This document shows positions 1 through 8,382 of a DNA stretch of 64,000 nucleotides, in pieces. Below the pieces are notes generated by a model. That model was not told where the DNA came from. It made no database searches and saw nothing but the letters and a program-made list of their open reading frames with translations. Location of the stretch: NCBI GenBank assembly GCA_022376515.1, contig WTXI01000099.1, forward strand, positions 59,286 to 123,285, read 5' to 3'. This DNA comes from Lactifluus volemus. Taxonomy: Eukaryota; Basidiomycota; Agaricomycetes; Russulales; Russulaceae. Position 1 is the first letter of the stretch. The number at the start of each line of letters is the position of its first letter. The translations under genes were made by a program, and so were the position numbers.

Positions 1-2
1 TC

Positions 3-830
3 TACAACATCTTCCGTCGTCGCTGGTTCCTTTCCGTGGACCACCTCAAGGCGAACACCCTCTCGGCTCAAAAGGCCGAGGACGGAAAAATTTCCTGGGT
101 GGAGTTTACTCCCCAGTTCCACGCTCACCTGGTCAAGTGCGCTGTTGCGCTTGTGCCTCGCCCCATCAAAAAGGTGAAACAGGTGATGTTTGGGTTTATC
201 TTAGAGCTTCTCAACGGCGAAGGCCCAACGGCCTTCTTCGATCTCACCAAAGGGCAACGTCATCAAACCCGGGCCCAGAAGGAGAAGAAGCGACTTGCAC
301 GGAAAAGGAATCGCGCATCGAGGCGAGAACGCCGGAAGACCGCGGAAGAAGCAGTTGAAGGCCGACCACAACGGCAATGCCAGCAGTGCGGACGCAAGTT
401 CGCCTCGCGCAAAGCTGCGAAGAGACACCGATGCCCCTTGTCCAAAGAGGCGAGCGGGAAGGGTGGGGATGGGAAGGGCAAAGGTAAAGCTGACGCCCCC
501 CCAAAACTGAACAAGCCGGTCCCCAACACCACCACCGCACCCTCTGCCTCCCTCACTCCCTCAGCCACTACGGCTCTGCAAGCTGCGAAGACGTCGAAGC
601 CAAAAGCGCCCCCGAAAAAGAAGAAGCCGAAGGCTGCCCCAAAAGCGCCTGAGGCCCCCTCCAGTGCTATAAGAGCGGCTTTTAGTCGACCCCCTGTACA
701 CACGATGGCCGGAGAGCTTGCTTCTGACCAGCCCTTTGAGGGTACCGCGGACAGGCGTTCGGAGCGGTTGAATACTGCGAAGAAGCGCCAGACGCGCCGC
801 GGGCTGATGGACACTTTACGTGACAAGTGA
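3..830 (+). CDS. C-terminal end of a LINE-like retrotransposon ORF (partial)
   Basis: The reading frame is open from base 3, so this is the 3' end of a longer gene cut by the window edge. About 276 residues are visible. The tail is very basic (KEKKRLARKRNRASRRERRK) and carries a zinc-finger-like cluster CQQC...HRC at roughly residues 128-146 of the visible part. A Lys/Pro/Ala-rich region with long PKKKKPK runs follows. Downstream are a short 3' UTR and a 35-nt poly(A) run, which is how non-LTR retrotransposon 3' ends look. No reverse transcriptase motif is in view, so the LINE assignment rests on the tail architecture and the poly(A). A processed host gene is the alternative. Confidence 0.5.
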   Translation, partial: YNIFRRRWFLSVDHLKANTLSAQKAEDGKISWVEFTPQFHAHLVKCAVALVPRPIKKVKQVMFGFILELLNGEGPTAFFDLTKGQRHQTRAQKEKKRLARKRNRASRRERRKTAEEAVEGRPQRQCQQCGRKFASRKAAKRHRCPLSKEASGKGGDGKGKGKADAPPKLNKPVPNTTTAPSASLTPSATTALQAAKTSKPKAPPKKKKPKAAPKAPEAPSSAIRAAFSRPPVHTMAGELASDQPFEGTADRRSERLNTAKKRQTRRGLMDTLRDK

Positions 831-916
831 TTAGTCTTAGGTAGTAGTTCTGTTAGGACTTTGACACGGTATAGCGGGCGCTCCCCGGAAATCCGTCTAG
901 TTAATAGAAAATGCTT

Positions 917-917
<1 letters not shown>

Positions 918-952
<35 letters not shown>
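918..952 (+). repeat. 35-nt poly(A) tract, probable 3' tail of the upstream LINE-like element
   Basis: An uninterrupted run of 35 A residues lies 88 nt after the stop codon of the upstream basic/zinc-finger ORF. A genomic poly(A) tail right after a 3' UTR is the usual signature of target-primed reverse transcription. The other end of this element is outside the window, so target-site duplications cannot be checked. Confidence 0.65.
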
Positions 953-953
<1 letters not shown>

Positions 954-1002
954 AACGTATAGGCTACTGAGACCGCTCCTCTTGCAAAGAGTGGGCGATT
1001 GA

Positions 1003-2928
1003 TCGACAAAAACGGCTTCCATAACTGTTGGTTGGACCTCAGAAAAGGGGAAGCTCTCCAGAGTCGAGACCAGAGACGCACCAGACCTCCCAGACCACGT
1101 AGTTGGGCACGCCTTTTGGATAGAACGTCAAGAAAACCCCAAGCAAAGTGCCTATTGGGCTTTTGACAAAGGAGATCCACACGGGCCCATCGAGTTTATC
1201 AACCAGAAGTGGTATCACGTCGAGTGGTTTGATAAACAACAGACTTACGCGACAGAGATAGGGAGATACATCACAGACGACGACATCGCACGATTTGAAC
1301 TCGGCTGGTGGAAACCAAGTGATCCACAGCACCCAGACTATCCAGTACACGCACTGTCCTTGACACCGGCAGGCTCAGGATCTGGAAGTACCCCAGAACG
1401 ACCCGAAGCACTTTCACCTAGTGGACAATTATTTGAACCGGTCTATCAAGCCGCACAACCTCCTTTGACCAGTGTTCCCCCTGGAATTCATCAGCAGCTT
1501 GAACCAACCTCGACGTTGCAAGTGCCCCCAGTACAAAAACAAATGGAATCGCCATACTCCGACATCAGTGTGTCGATGGTGACAGACCCAACCACTGGAA
1601 TGTTGGTAGATCCCACCATGTTTCCAGCCGCTCTCTCCCCCTCTCCACAACCTCATCCTAGTGTGCCTAGTGGTAGTGCGTTCATCAGGTCAGCTGCAGT
1701 CAGCACTGCCATTACCGCACCAACAGCACTAGCTGGCATCACAGGATTCAGCTCCTCTGGGCAACCTGGAGGAGGACCTCCGGCTGGGGCACAGCCGGGA
1801 GGAAGTGGAGGCAGAGGAGGAGGCAGTGGAGGCGGCGGTGGAGGTGGAGGCGGGGGAGGAGGCGGAGGAGGAGGAGGAGCTCCCCCTCCGGGAGGACAAT
1901 CAGCAGGTGGTCAACCACACCAGCCTTCAGCCCTCTATGGCACGATCCCTGAAATTTTCAATGGGGATCGTGACGACCTCGCACGTTTCCGTCGCGCCTT
2001 CTCGGTCTTTTGGGAAATGAACCGGGACCACCCCTCCATAAGCAACCCTTACCTGCGGGTCCTCACCTGTATAGGAAGGATCCGAGGCAAGGCAGTCGAC
2101 CAATGGGTCGATGGAATCATCCAGCCTCTCATGAATGGAGTGGCGATGTGGCGACAGCATCCACACCACCTTCTAGCCACTGATCCAAACGATGAAATGG
2201 TTTGGACGAACTTTGACAACGCATTCAGAGCACAGTTCGAGAACACTGTGGCCAGGGAGGAGGCGTTGGGAAGCCTGCTCGCCCTGGAAATGCAGGGGGA
2301 GGACCTCAAAACATACATCAATAACTTCAACACGCTAATCGCTCTCGCCAAGTGGGGTCCAAACGAGCAAGGAACCCTTCTTCGATTCAAGGATGGGCTG
2401 AAGCGAGCCCTCCGCGAGAAGATCATTGATTTTGAACCCACCTTGCCCGACACTCTGGCAGGATGGCAGGCAGCGGCCCTGAGGCGTCAAGGGAGGTACA
2501 TCGAAGCCAGAGCCACCTCTGGAGACAGGCCAGGCCAGGACTTCCGCCGACGCCTTGCTGCGGCCTTGGGAAGGTACCAGCCGGGCAGACAAGTGAAGCC
2601 ACGGCCCTCAGACGCCATGGATGTGGATGCCATTCGCACAGGGGGGCCTACACCTGAAGAAAAGAAGAAGCTACGGGCAGAAGGACGCTGCTTCACCTGC
2701 CGTCGGCAGGGCCACATAAGTAGCTCATGCCCTGAGAAGAAAAAGAGCCAGCACAAGGACAGCAAGCCTGCACAGCGCCCCGCCGCGGTGCGGGCTGTCG
2801 AAGAAGAAAGAAAGGAAATCACCCGCGACCAGCTTATGGACGGACTTATGAAGTTGTCTGACGACGACAAGGAACGTTTTATCAAGGATATGGTTGACTC
2901 CACCGACTCTGCGCCCCAGGATTTTTGA
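1003..2928 (+). CDS. Gypsy gag-like polyprotein
   Basis: The frame opens after a TGA at 1000-1002 and has no ATG until 1543, although the protein-like sequence (Trp-rich, for example GHAFWIERQ and ELGWWKPS) starts at once. The true start is probably missing or spliced from upstream. A Pro/Ser-rich stretch is followed by a poly-Gly tract of about 20 residues (near 1800-1885). Next comes the retrotransposon capsid-like domain (ALYGTIPEIFNGDRDDLARF... to about 2540) and a C-terminal CCHC knuckle CFTCRRQGHISSSC near 2690-2730. It ends TTT-TGA, overlapping the pol frame by 4 nt in the -1 frame. Its job would be to package element RNA into particles. Confidence 0.8.
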   Translation, partial: STKTASITVGWTSEKGKLSRVETRDAPDLPDHVVGHAFWIERQENPKQSAYWAFDKGDPHGPIEFINQKWYHVEWFDKQQTYATEIGRYITDDDIARFELGWWKPSDPQHPDYPVHALSLTPAGSGSGSTPERPEALSPSGQLFEPVYQAAQPPLTSVPPGIHQQLEPTSTLQVPPVQKQMESPYSDISVSMVTDPTTGMLVDPTMFPAALSPSPQPHPSVPSGSAFIRSAAVSTAITAPTALAGITGFSSSGQPGGGPPAGAQPGGSGGRGGGSGGGGGGGGGGGGGGGGGAPPPGGQSAGGQPHQPSALYGTIPEIFNGDRDDLARFRRAFSVFWEMNRDHPSISNPYLRVLTCIGRIRGKAVDQWVDGIIQPLMNGVAMWRQHPHHLLATDPNDEMVWTNFDNAFRAQFENTVAREEALGSLLALEMQGEDLKTYINNFNTLIALAKWGPNEQGTLLRFKDGLKRALREKIIDFEPTLPDTLAGWQAAALRRQGRYIEARATSGDRPGQDFRRRLAAALGRYQPGRQVKPRPSDAMDVDAIRTGGPTPEEKKKLRAEGRCFTCRRQGHISSSCPEKKKSQHKDSKPAQRPAAVRAVEEERKEITRDQLMDGLMKLSDDDKERFIKDMVDSTDSAPQDF

Positions 2929-5900
2929 AGAGCTCGTGCCGCGCGACCTGGGTACGAGCCTTAGGACTGAAACGAATGTACATTAGCTATGCCAATGCCA
3001 ATGCTTTGAATTTGCCCATTTCGTTTTCAAATGTCCACAAAACGGTCGCAGATGTCGCCTTAGTCGACAGTGGAGCCACGGAAAACTTCCTTGATCAGCG
3101 CACAGTCCGCCGATGGGGACTCAGCACTCATAAACTCCCTCACCCCCGCTACGTCTACAATGTGGATGGAACCCAGAACCAAGCTGGGACACTCACGGAG
3201 TACTGTGTTCTTCGCTGTGTCGTAGGAGACAAGGATACTCTCCAGCGGTTCTATGTCACCAATCTTGGCAAAGATCGTGTACTCTTGGGACATCCCTGGC
3301 TCTCAGAGTTCAATCCTCGCATCGATTGGACCAAGGGGGAAGTGCAGAATGGAGGAGTACGGATCGAAACCAAGTGGAGGAAGTTTCAGCGCCCTCGTCA
3401 GATATACAAGGACAGGGAAAAGGAACCAGCACGCATTGATCGCACCAATGTGGCCCAGGAATGGGCCATAAAGGCGCACCAAGAGCAGGTAGCCAGTGGG
3501 GAAAAGCACGAGGTGCTGCCACCCCAATACCGGGACTATGCGGACGTCTTTGACGAAGAGAAATCCCATCGCTTCCCACCTTCACGACCAGAGGATCATG
3601 CCATTGTCTTGAAGGAGGACGCCCCAGCTACCATCAATTGTAAGGTCTATGCCCTCACGAGGGAGGAGAAAGAAGCGACCCAGAAGTTCTTGAAAGAGAA
3701 TGAGCAGTGGGGATTCATCGAAAAGTCCAACTCTCCTTGGTCGACCCCTTGGTTCTTTATAAAGAAAAGAGATGGAAGTCTCCGACCCATCCAGGACTAT
3801 AGGGAAGTGAACAGTTGGACGATTCGAGATGTGTACCCCATCCCTCGCATTGAGCAAATCCTGGAAGCGCTGCATGGACGCACCCTCTTCACGGCACTAG
3901 ACATTCGTTGGGGCTATCATAACATCCAGATTCGCCCTGAGGATCGATGGAAGGCCGCATTTAAGACTCCCTTTGGCCTATACCAACCAAAGGTGATGCT
4001 CTTCGGCCTCCAGAACTCTCCAGCCACCTTTCAGCGTTGCATGGATCGGGTCTTCGCTAAGATCATGAACCGCTACCCAGGGAAGGTGTTTGTATACATG
4101 GACGACGTCTTGGTGGCCACAGGGGGAGATGTGGAGGAACACAGGAGGATAGTCCGAGAAATCCTCGAGATGTTCCGCCAGGAGTCCTTCTTCCTCAAAC
4201 TGTCGAAGTGCAAGTTTGAGCAGACCAGCATTGACTACCTTGGCATCCGCGTGGAACATGGGACTATCCGCATTGATCCCACGAAGAGGAAAGGACTATC
4301 TCAATGGCCTCGAACCTTGTCTTCAGTAAAAGAGGTCCGGAGCACGCTTGGTGTTTTGGGGTACCAGAGACCATTCATTCCCCACTTTGCACATCTTGCG
4401 GCGCCACTCACTGCTTTACTGAAGAAGGGACGACCATTCAAATGGACGGATGAGTGCACCAAGGCCCTGGATGCACTCCTCCAGATCATAGAGTCCGATC
4501 CTGTCCTCCAAAGACCTGACTATGACCGCCCCTTCGAGATGGAGGTGGACGCGTCCCAGTATGCCACTGGGGCCATCCTCTACCAACGAAACGACAAACA
4601 GAGGCTCTGTCCAGTGGGCTACCACTCCCAGACATTGAACGAAGCTGAGAGGGGGTATGACGTCCATGATAGAGAGCTCTTGGCGGTAATTCGGGGTTTG
4701 CGACGATGGAGACACTTGTTCCTCTCCTCTCCCTTCACTGCCATTGTGCACACCGATCATAATAATCTTCGATACTACCGGCAACCCCAGAGAATCAACC
4801 GACGCGTAGCAAGGTACCTCAGTGACCTTGCGGACTACAATTACAAACTGGTGCACCGCCCAGGCAAGCTGAACAAGGCTGACGCGCTGTCCAGACCACC
4901 AGGAGTGGACGAAGGGAAACACGATAACGAAAACACCCTTGTCCTGCCTGACAAACTCTTCGCGCGGGCAGCGGAGGTCAGCAGTCTCGAACAACAGGTT
5001 TGGGATTGGCAAGCACGCACACCGAGCTATTTCGCAGAGCTGCATCGCTCCTACCCACTGGACTCAGTAAATCACCACTGGGTGCACCAAGGAAGACCTG
5101 TGGTCGCAGACCAGGAGGATCTGAAGCGACAGATCTTGCATGAGTACCATGACCACGCCTTGGCTGGGCACCCAGGCATCGCCACAACGCTTCAGAAGGT
5201 GTCTGAGGACTACTGGTGGCCGACGATGCGACAGTTCGTCCAGAACTACGTTAAGGGATGTGCAACTTGCCAAATGACGAAACCCAACACTGTGAAACCT
5301 AAACCACCATTGATGCCGATCACTGTTGAACCGAAGGCAATCCCTTTCCAGACCATTTCCCTTGACCTCATCACCGATCTCCCAGTCTCAAAGGGATATG
5401 ACTCGATCCTCACAGTAGTGGACCATGATTGCTCGAAGGCAGCCTTCTTCTTGCCCTGTCAGAAGACAATTGACGCAGAAGAAGTGGCCCGGCTCTATGT
5501 GGAACACATCTTCCCTCTCTTTGGCTGCCCCCACCACGTCATCTCGGACAGAGATCCCCGTTTTACTGCACACTTCACCCGCCAGATGTGTGAACTGCTA
5601 GGAATCACACAGAACATCAGCTCTGCTTATCATCCGCAGACTGATGGACAATCAGAACGCGCTAATCAGTGGGTGGAGCAGTATTTGCGGATCTATGGAA
5701 GCAGCCAACAAGACGACTGGGCAAACCTTCTTCCTCTTGCCCAATTTGTTCACAACTCCTGGCCAAATGCGAGCACAGGGAAGGCTCCCTGTGAGCTCTT
5801 GTGGGGCGCAAACCCAATCATCCACCCCTCCGGAAAAAGCACAAATATCCCAGCGTTACATCAAAGACAAATGTGGCTTAAGGAGGCTAGGGAGCGCGCC

Positions 5901-6797
5901 CAGGATGCTATCAGAAAAGCGCAGGAACTGTGGCTAAAAAGGCGCCAGAGAAAGAAGGGTCAAAGGCACTTCTACCCATTCGAAAAAGGACAACAAGTAT
6001 TGTTGGAGGGAACAAACCTAAAGACAATCTATCCGTCCGCAAAGTTGGGACCCAAAAGATATGGTCCATTCCCCATCGTTGACGTCATTTCCCCGGTGGT
6101 GTACCGCCTCCAGCTTCCCCCACACTGGCGCATTCACAATGTCTTCCACGCGTCCTTATTAACACCTTACAAGGAGACGGAGGAACATGGGCGTAACTTC
6201 GCAGAACCGCCACCTGATCTGATGGAAGGCGAACCAGAATATGAGGTGGAACAGATCATTGATGCGCGCAAAAAGGGGAAGGCAGAAAAGCTTGAGTATC
6301 TCCTTCGTTGGAAGGGATATTCACCCGCGCATGATAGTTGGGAACCCGCTGGCAATGTGAAAGCTCCCGAGCTCGTTAAGGAGTTCTATCAGCGCAACCC
6401 CAATGCGATAGGAGGAGGGAGGATAAAAGCGAAGAGGAAAAGACGAATCCGCACCATCATCGCTCCCACTATCTCCTCTGCCTCCATGAGTAATGCCTTA
6501 CAACTTGCGCTCCAGTACCCCAACTCAGAGGAGGACTACCTCCAACTCCTCGACTCGTCGTTCGACTCCCTCACGGTCTGTGAGGGGGGAGAGTGGTCCC
6601 TCTCAGAGACGTCCCTTGCCGAGGACACCCAGCAGAACCAGCCCAGATCAGCGCCTCCACCATACAGGAGGACCACCCGCTCGCCTCGCCAAGAGCCTCG
6701 CCGCAGCCCTCGTACCATCCGAGGACCCCATCTCCTCTCCCAGGCCCGACGCCGCCTCCCCAACTCTCGCCTATCCAGGAAGCCCTGGAGACGCTAG
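2925..6797 (+). CDS. Gypsy pol polyprotein: protease, RT, RNase H, integrase, chromodomain
   Basis: A 1290-codon open frame. The aspartic protease DSGA is at about residues 48-51. The RT catalytic box YMDD is at about 391-394. RNase H (EVDASQYATGAILYQ) is near 540. The integrase HHCC zinc domain runs from about 739 to 783 (HEYHDHALAGHPG ... CATC). The DDE integrase has D in SLDLITDLP, D in VISDRDPRF and E in DGQSERAN. A chromodomain (YEVEQIIDARKKG ... LLRWKGYSPAHDSWEP) lies near 1105-1150, then a basic Ser/Pro/Arg tail. No ATG marks the start. The frame is -1 relative to gag at a TTTTT run, so frameshifting from gag is likely. The domains look intact. Confidence 0.92.
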   Translation: MKSSCRATWVRALGLKRMYISYANANALNLPISFSNVHKTVADVALVDSGATENFLDQRTVRRWGLSTHKLPHPRYVYNVDGTQNQAGTLTEYCVLRCVVGDKDTLQRFYVTNLGKDRVLLGHPWLSEFNPRIDWTKGEVQNGGVRIETKWRKFQRPRQIYKDREKEPARIDRTNVAQEWAIKAHQEQVASGEKHEVLPPQYRDYADVFDEEKSHRFPPSRPEDHAIVLKEDAPATINCKVYALTREEKEATQKFLKENEQWGFIEKSNSPWSTPWFFIKKRDGSLRPIQDYREVNSWTIRDVYPIPRIEQILEALHGRTLFTALDIRWGYHNIQIRPEDRWKAAFKTPFGLYQPKVMLFGLQNSPATFQRCMDRVFAKIMNRYPGKVFVYMDDVLVATGGDVEEHRRIVREILEMFRQESFFLKLSKCKFEQTSIDYLGIRVEHGTIRIDPTKRKGLSQWPRTLSSVKEVRSTLGVLGYQRPFIPHFAHLAAPLTALLKKGRPFKWTDECTKALDALLQIIESDPVLQRPDYDRPFEMEVDASQYATGAILYQRNDKQRLCPVGYHSQTLNEAERGYDVHDRELLAVIRGLRRWRHLFLSSPFTAIVHTDHNNLRYYRQPQRINRRVARYLSDLADYNYKLVHRPGKLNKADALSRPPGVDEGKHDNENTLVLPDKLFARAAEVSSLEQQVWDWQARTPSYFAELHRSYPLDSVNHHWVHQGRPVVADQEDLKRQILHEYHDHALAGHPGIATTLQKVSEDYWWPTMRQFVQNYVKGCATCQMTKPNTVKPKPPLMPITVEPKAIPFQTISLDLITDLPVSKGYDSILTVVDHDCSKAAFFLPCQKTIDAEEVARLYVEHIFPLFGCPHHVISDRDPRFTAHFTRQMCELLGITQNISSAYHPQTDGQSERANQWVEQYLRIYGSSQQDDWANLLPLAQFVHNSWPNASTGKAPCELLWGANPIIHPSGKSTNIPALHQRQMWLKEARERAQDAIRKAQELWLKRRQRKKGQRHFYPFEKGQQVLLEGTNLKTIYPSAKLGPKRYGPFPIVDVISPVVYRLQLPPHWRIHNVFHASLLTPYKETEEHGRNFAEPPPDLMEGEPEYEVEQIIDARKKGKAEKLEYLLRWKGYSPAHDSWEPAGNVKAPELVKEFYQRNPNAIGGGRIKAKRKRRIRTIIAPTISSASMSNALQLALQYPNSEEDYLQLLDSSFDSLTVCEGGEWSLSETSLAEDTQQNQPRSAPPPYRRTTRSPRQEPRRSPRTIRGPHLLSQARRRLPNSRLSRKPWRR

Positions 6798-7380
6798 CAG
6801 CGGACATGAGGTTCCAGCCAGAAGTCATGTCGCTGGAGACCCCCACGCGCTGCGATCCGAATCCCCTTACGATCCCTGGAAGGTCTTCAGCTGGGCCCAA
6901 CCTTCTGCAGTGACGGTGCTCATCAACTCCAGGGGTACGTGCAACAGATGGGGACGGCCTACGTCCACTCGTCGTCGCGTCTTCGTCGCATGGGGGGCCG
7001 TCTGGTGGTGATTCCGGAGTCAGCCCTCTGAGAATCACTGGCAAGCGCAAGAGGAGGGGAAGAAGTCATATTATTGCGGCAAGTGCAACAAGGACGGGGT
7101 GGACCACAAGTACGAGAACTGTCCTTTGTGGAGGGAGTGCCTCTATTGCCAGAAGAGAGGGCACTACTCCCATGACTGTCACCACCCCCATACGCGTTGC
7201 ACTGTCTATAGGTGCCGGGTCTTCCCTGACCACCAGTACTATGGGAGGAACTGTCCTGTCAAGGCCACGGAGTTGCGGCCCGTCGCTCATCACTGGGATG
7301 AGTATGACGCAGATGACGTCGATGCAGGTGAGGCGCTTTGGGATGACATTGACTGGGAGTCCATGGACAGGGGTGACTGA
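6493..7380 (+). CDS. Third Gypsy ORF: basic N-terminus plus two C-terminal zinc knuckles, one in-frame stop
   Basis: A third frame starts at ATG 6493 (MPYNLRSS...). It overlaps the last 305 nt of pol in another frame and runs about 295 codons to 7380, with one in-frame TGA at 7009-7011. The first part is Ser/Arg/Pro-rich. The part after the stop holds CGKC-x6-H-x4-C and a perfect CCHC knuckle CLYCQKRGHYSHDC, then further Cys residues, and ends in an acidic tail (EYDADDVDAG...). Extra 3' ORFs occur in some LTR elements, but I do not recognise this one. It may bind nucleic acid like a second nucleocapsid. The stop could be a mutation, a readthrough site or a mis-call. Confidence 0.55.
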
Positions 7381-7403
7381 GGCGCATGGTGGTACATGCG
7401 CCT

Positions 7404-7414
7404 AGGAGAGAGGG
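7404..7414 (+). other. Polypurine tract of the Gypsy element
   Basis: The run AGGAGAGAGGG lies 3 nt upstream of the 3' LTR. This is the expected place for the plus-strand DNA primer, and it supports calling 7418-8382 the 3' LTR. Confidence 0.65.
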
Positions 7415-7563
7415 TACTGTTACGGTTATGCGGGCCGCCCGGCCCATTTCTTACTGTTTTCCGTCTGATTTTCGACTTGTGTTGTGACCTAGGATCCCTT
7501 TCCTTGGCCAGCCCCTTCTGTTCCGCTTCTAGGGGCTGTGCGTTGCCGTTTTGGACGTGTATT

Positions 7564-7688
7564 TGACTCAGGGATCATGACTCAAATCTTGAGTCAGCGT
7601 TCTTGACTCAGATCTTGAGTCAGACGCACTGAGTCAGTTCTTGAGTCATCAGAACTGACTCAGGTCCTTAGTCAATAGTCTTGACTTC
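7564..7688 (+). promoter_or_regulatory. Periodic array of TGA(C/G)TCA (Gcn4/AP-1-type) sites in LTR U3
   Basis: Eight perfect heptamers start at 7564, 7578, 7590, 7604, 7616, 7630, 7642 and 7656. The spacing alternates exactly 14 and 12 nt (26-nt period). Two decayed copies continue the rhythm at 7668 (TTAGTCA) and 7682 (TGACTTC). TGASTCA is the known binding site of the Gcn4/AP-1 bZIP class. A TATA-like box follows about 75 nt downstream. Inferred role: stress or amino-acid-starvation control of element transcription. Confidence 0.7.
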
Positions 7689-7737
7689 GCTACTGTACTG
7701 TGACCTTTGTAGGATAGTTGGCTGGCCCTCTGTACGC

Positions 7738-7744
7738 ATAAATA
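7738..7744 (+). promoter_or_regulatory. TATA-like box ATAAATA of the Gypsy LTR
   Basis: ATAAATAGGGCC lies between the bZIP-site array and the rest of the LTR, a sensible place for the core promoter. Transcription would start some tens of nt downstream. Confidence 0.4.
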
Positions 7745-8382
7745 GGGCCCTGTAGACGAGCTAAAGCCCCAGCTTCAGCTTCGTCTAGAATCACAGTTCA
7801 TTGTCTCTGCTCACACTCGCATCGCATCTTCTCCTCTCTTCTTGTGAATCCCCTCTTCGTACCTTGATCTAGGTACTTCGCGCCACGATCAGACATCTGT
7901 GAACTTGTTCCATTTCCTTGAACAAGTCCCAGACGCCTGAACCCTAATACGAACGCGCTGTGAGAAGTAGTCCCACTTCTCACCCCGCGTCCGCCCTCGA
8001 ACCTTAGTTCAACCTCCACGAGTGTCCTTGGAAGGCGAGACTCCTTGCATTCCAATACACTCGCGCCCGTGTTGCGGTTGAACCTACACATCGTCATTTA
8101 TCCATCTGCCACCGTCTATCCTCTTTAGGAACGGTAACTCCGACCATCGCGTGCGCCGGCCCGTACCAACCGCCTCACGCGATACGAACCTCGAGAGTTC
8201 GCACAGTCAAGTCTACTCCTTGTTGGACCTTGCCTGCGTGTTCTAGAATCGACTATTTGGTGTTGCTAGTCTTGTCCAACTCGCCACAGCAAATAGCCAA
8301 CCGAACGAAGCTCACTTCGAGCCACGGTCCCTGCGAACCGCGACAGTAAGGAATGGGCCGGGCGGCCCGCATAACCGTAACA

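Larger units (their letters stand above)
953..8382 (+). mobile_element. Ty3/Gypsy chromovirus, 5' end missing or displaced, 3' LTR present
   Basis: In order: gag with CCHC knuckle, pol (protease, RT, RNase H, integrase, chromodomain), an overlapping third ORF, a polypurine tract and a 3' LTR. The order protease-RT-RNaseH-integrase is Ty3/Gypsy, and the chromodomain marks the chromovirus branch. No 5' LTR is visible: the gag frame begins right after the poly(A) tail of a LINE-like element. The LINE-like element probably inserted into, or replaced, the 5' LTR/leader. On the right the LTR ends inside the zinc-knuckle codons of a minus-strand LINE ORF1, so this copy is itself an insertion. Confidence 0.85.
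7418..8382 (+). repeat. 3' LTR of the Gypsy element (965 bp, TGTTACGG...CCGTAACA)
   Basis: It begins TGTTACGG and ends CCGTAACA and is preceded by a polypurine tract. The outer 39 bp of each end (7418-7456 and 8344-8382) are inverted copies with one mismatch, far longer than the usual few-bp inverted ends of LTRs. Inside are a periodic TGASTCA array (7564-7662) and a TATA-like ATAAATA at 7738-7744, consistent with a U3 promoter. No target duplication with the other end can be checked because the 5' LTR is not in the window. Confidence 0.8.

Noticed and set aside
953..1002. Search for a Gypsy 5' LTR next to the gag start
   Set aside because: Nothing here resembles the 3' LTR ends (TGTTACGG / CCGTAACA); the element is truncated or split on this side.
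263..1180. Minus-strand frame of 305 codons across the poly(A) tract
   Set aside because: It reads the poly(A) as poly-Phe and the basic tail backwards; no protein-like features.
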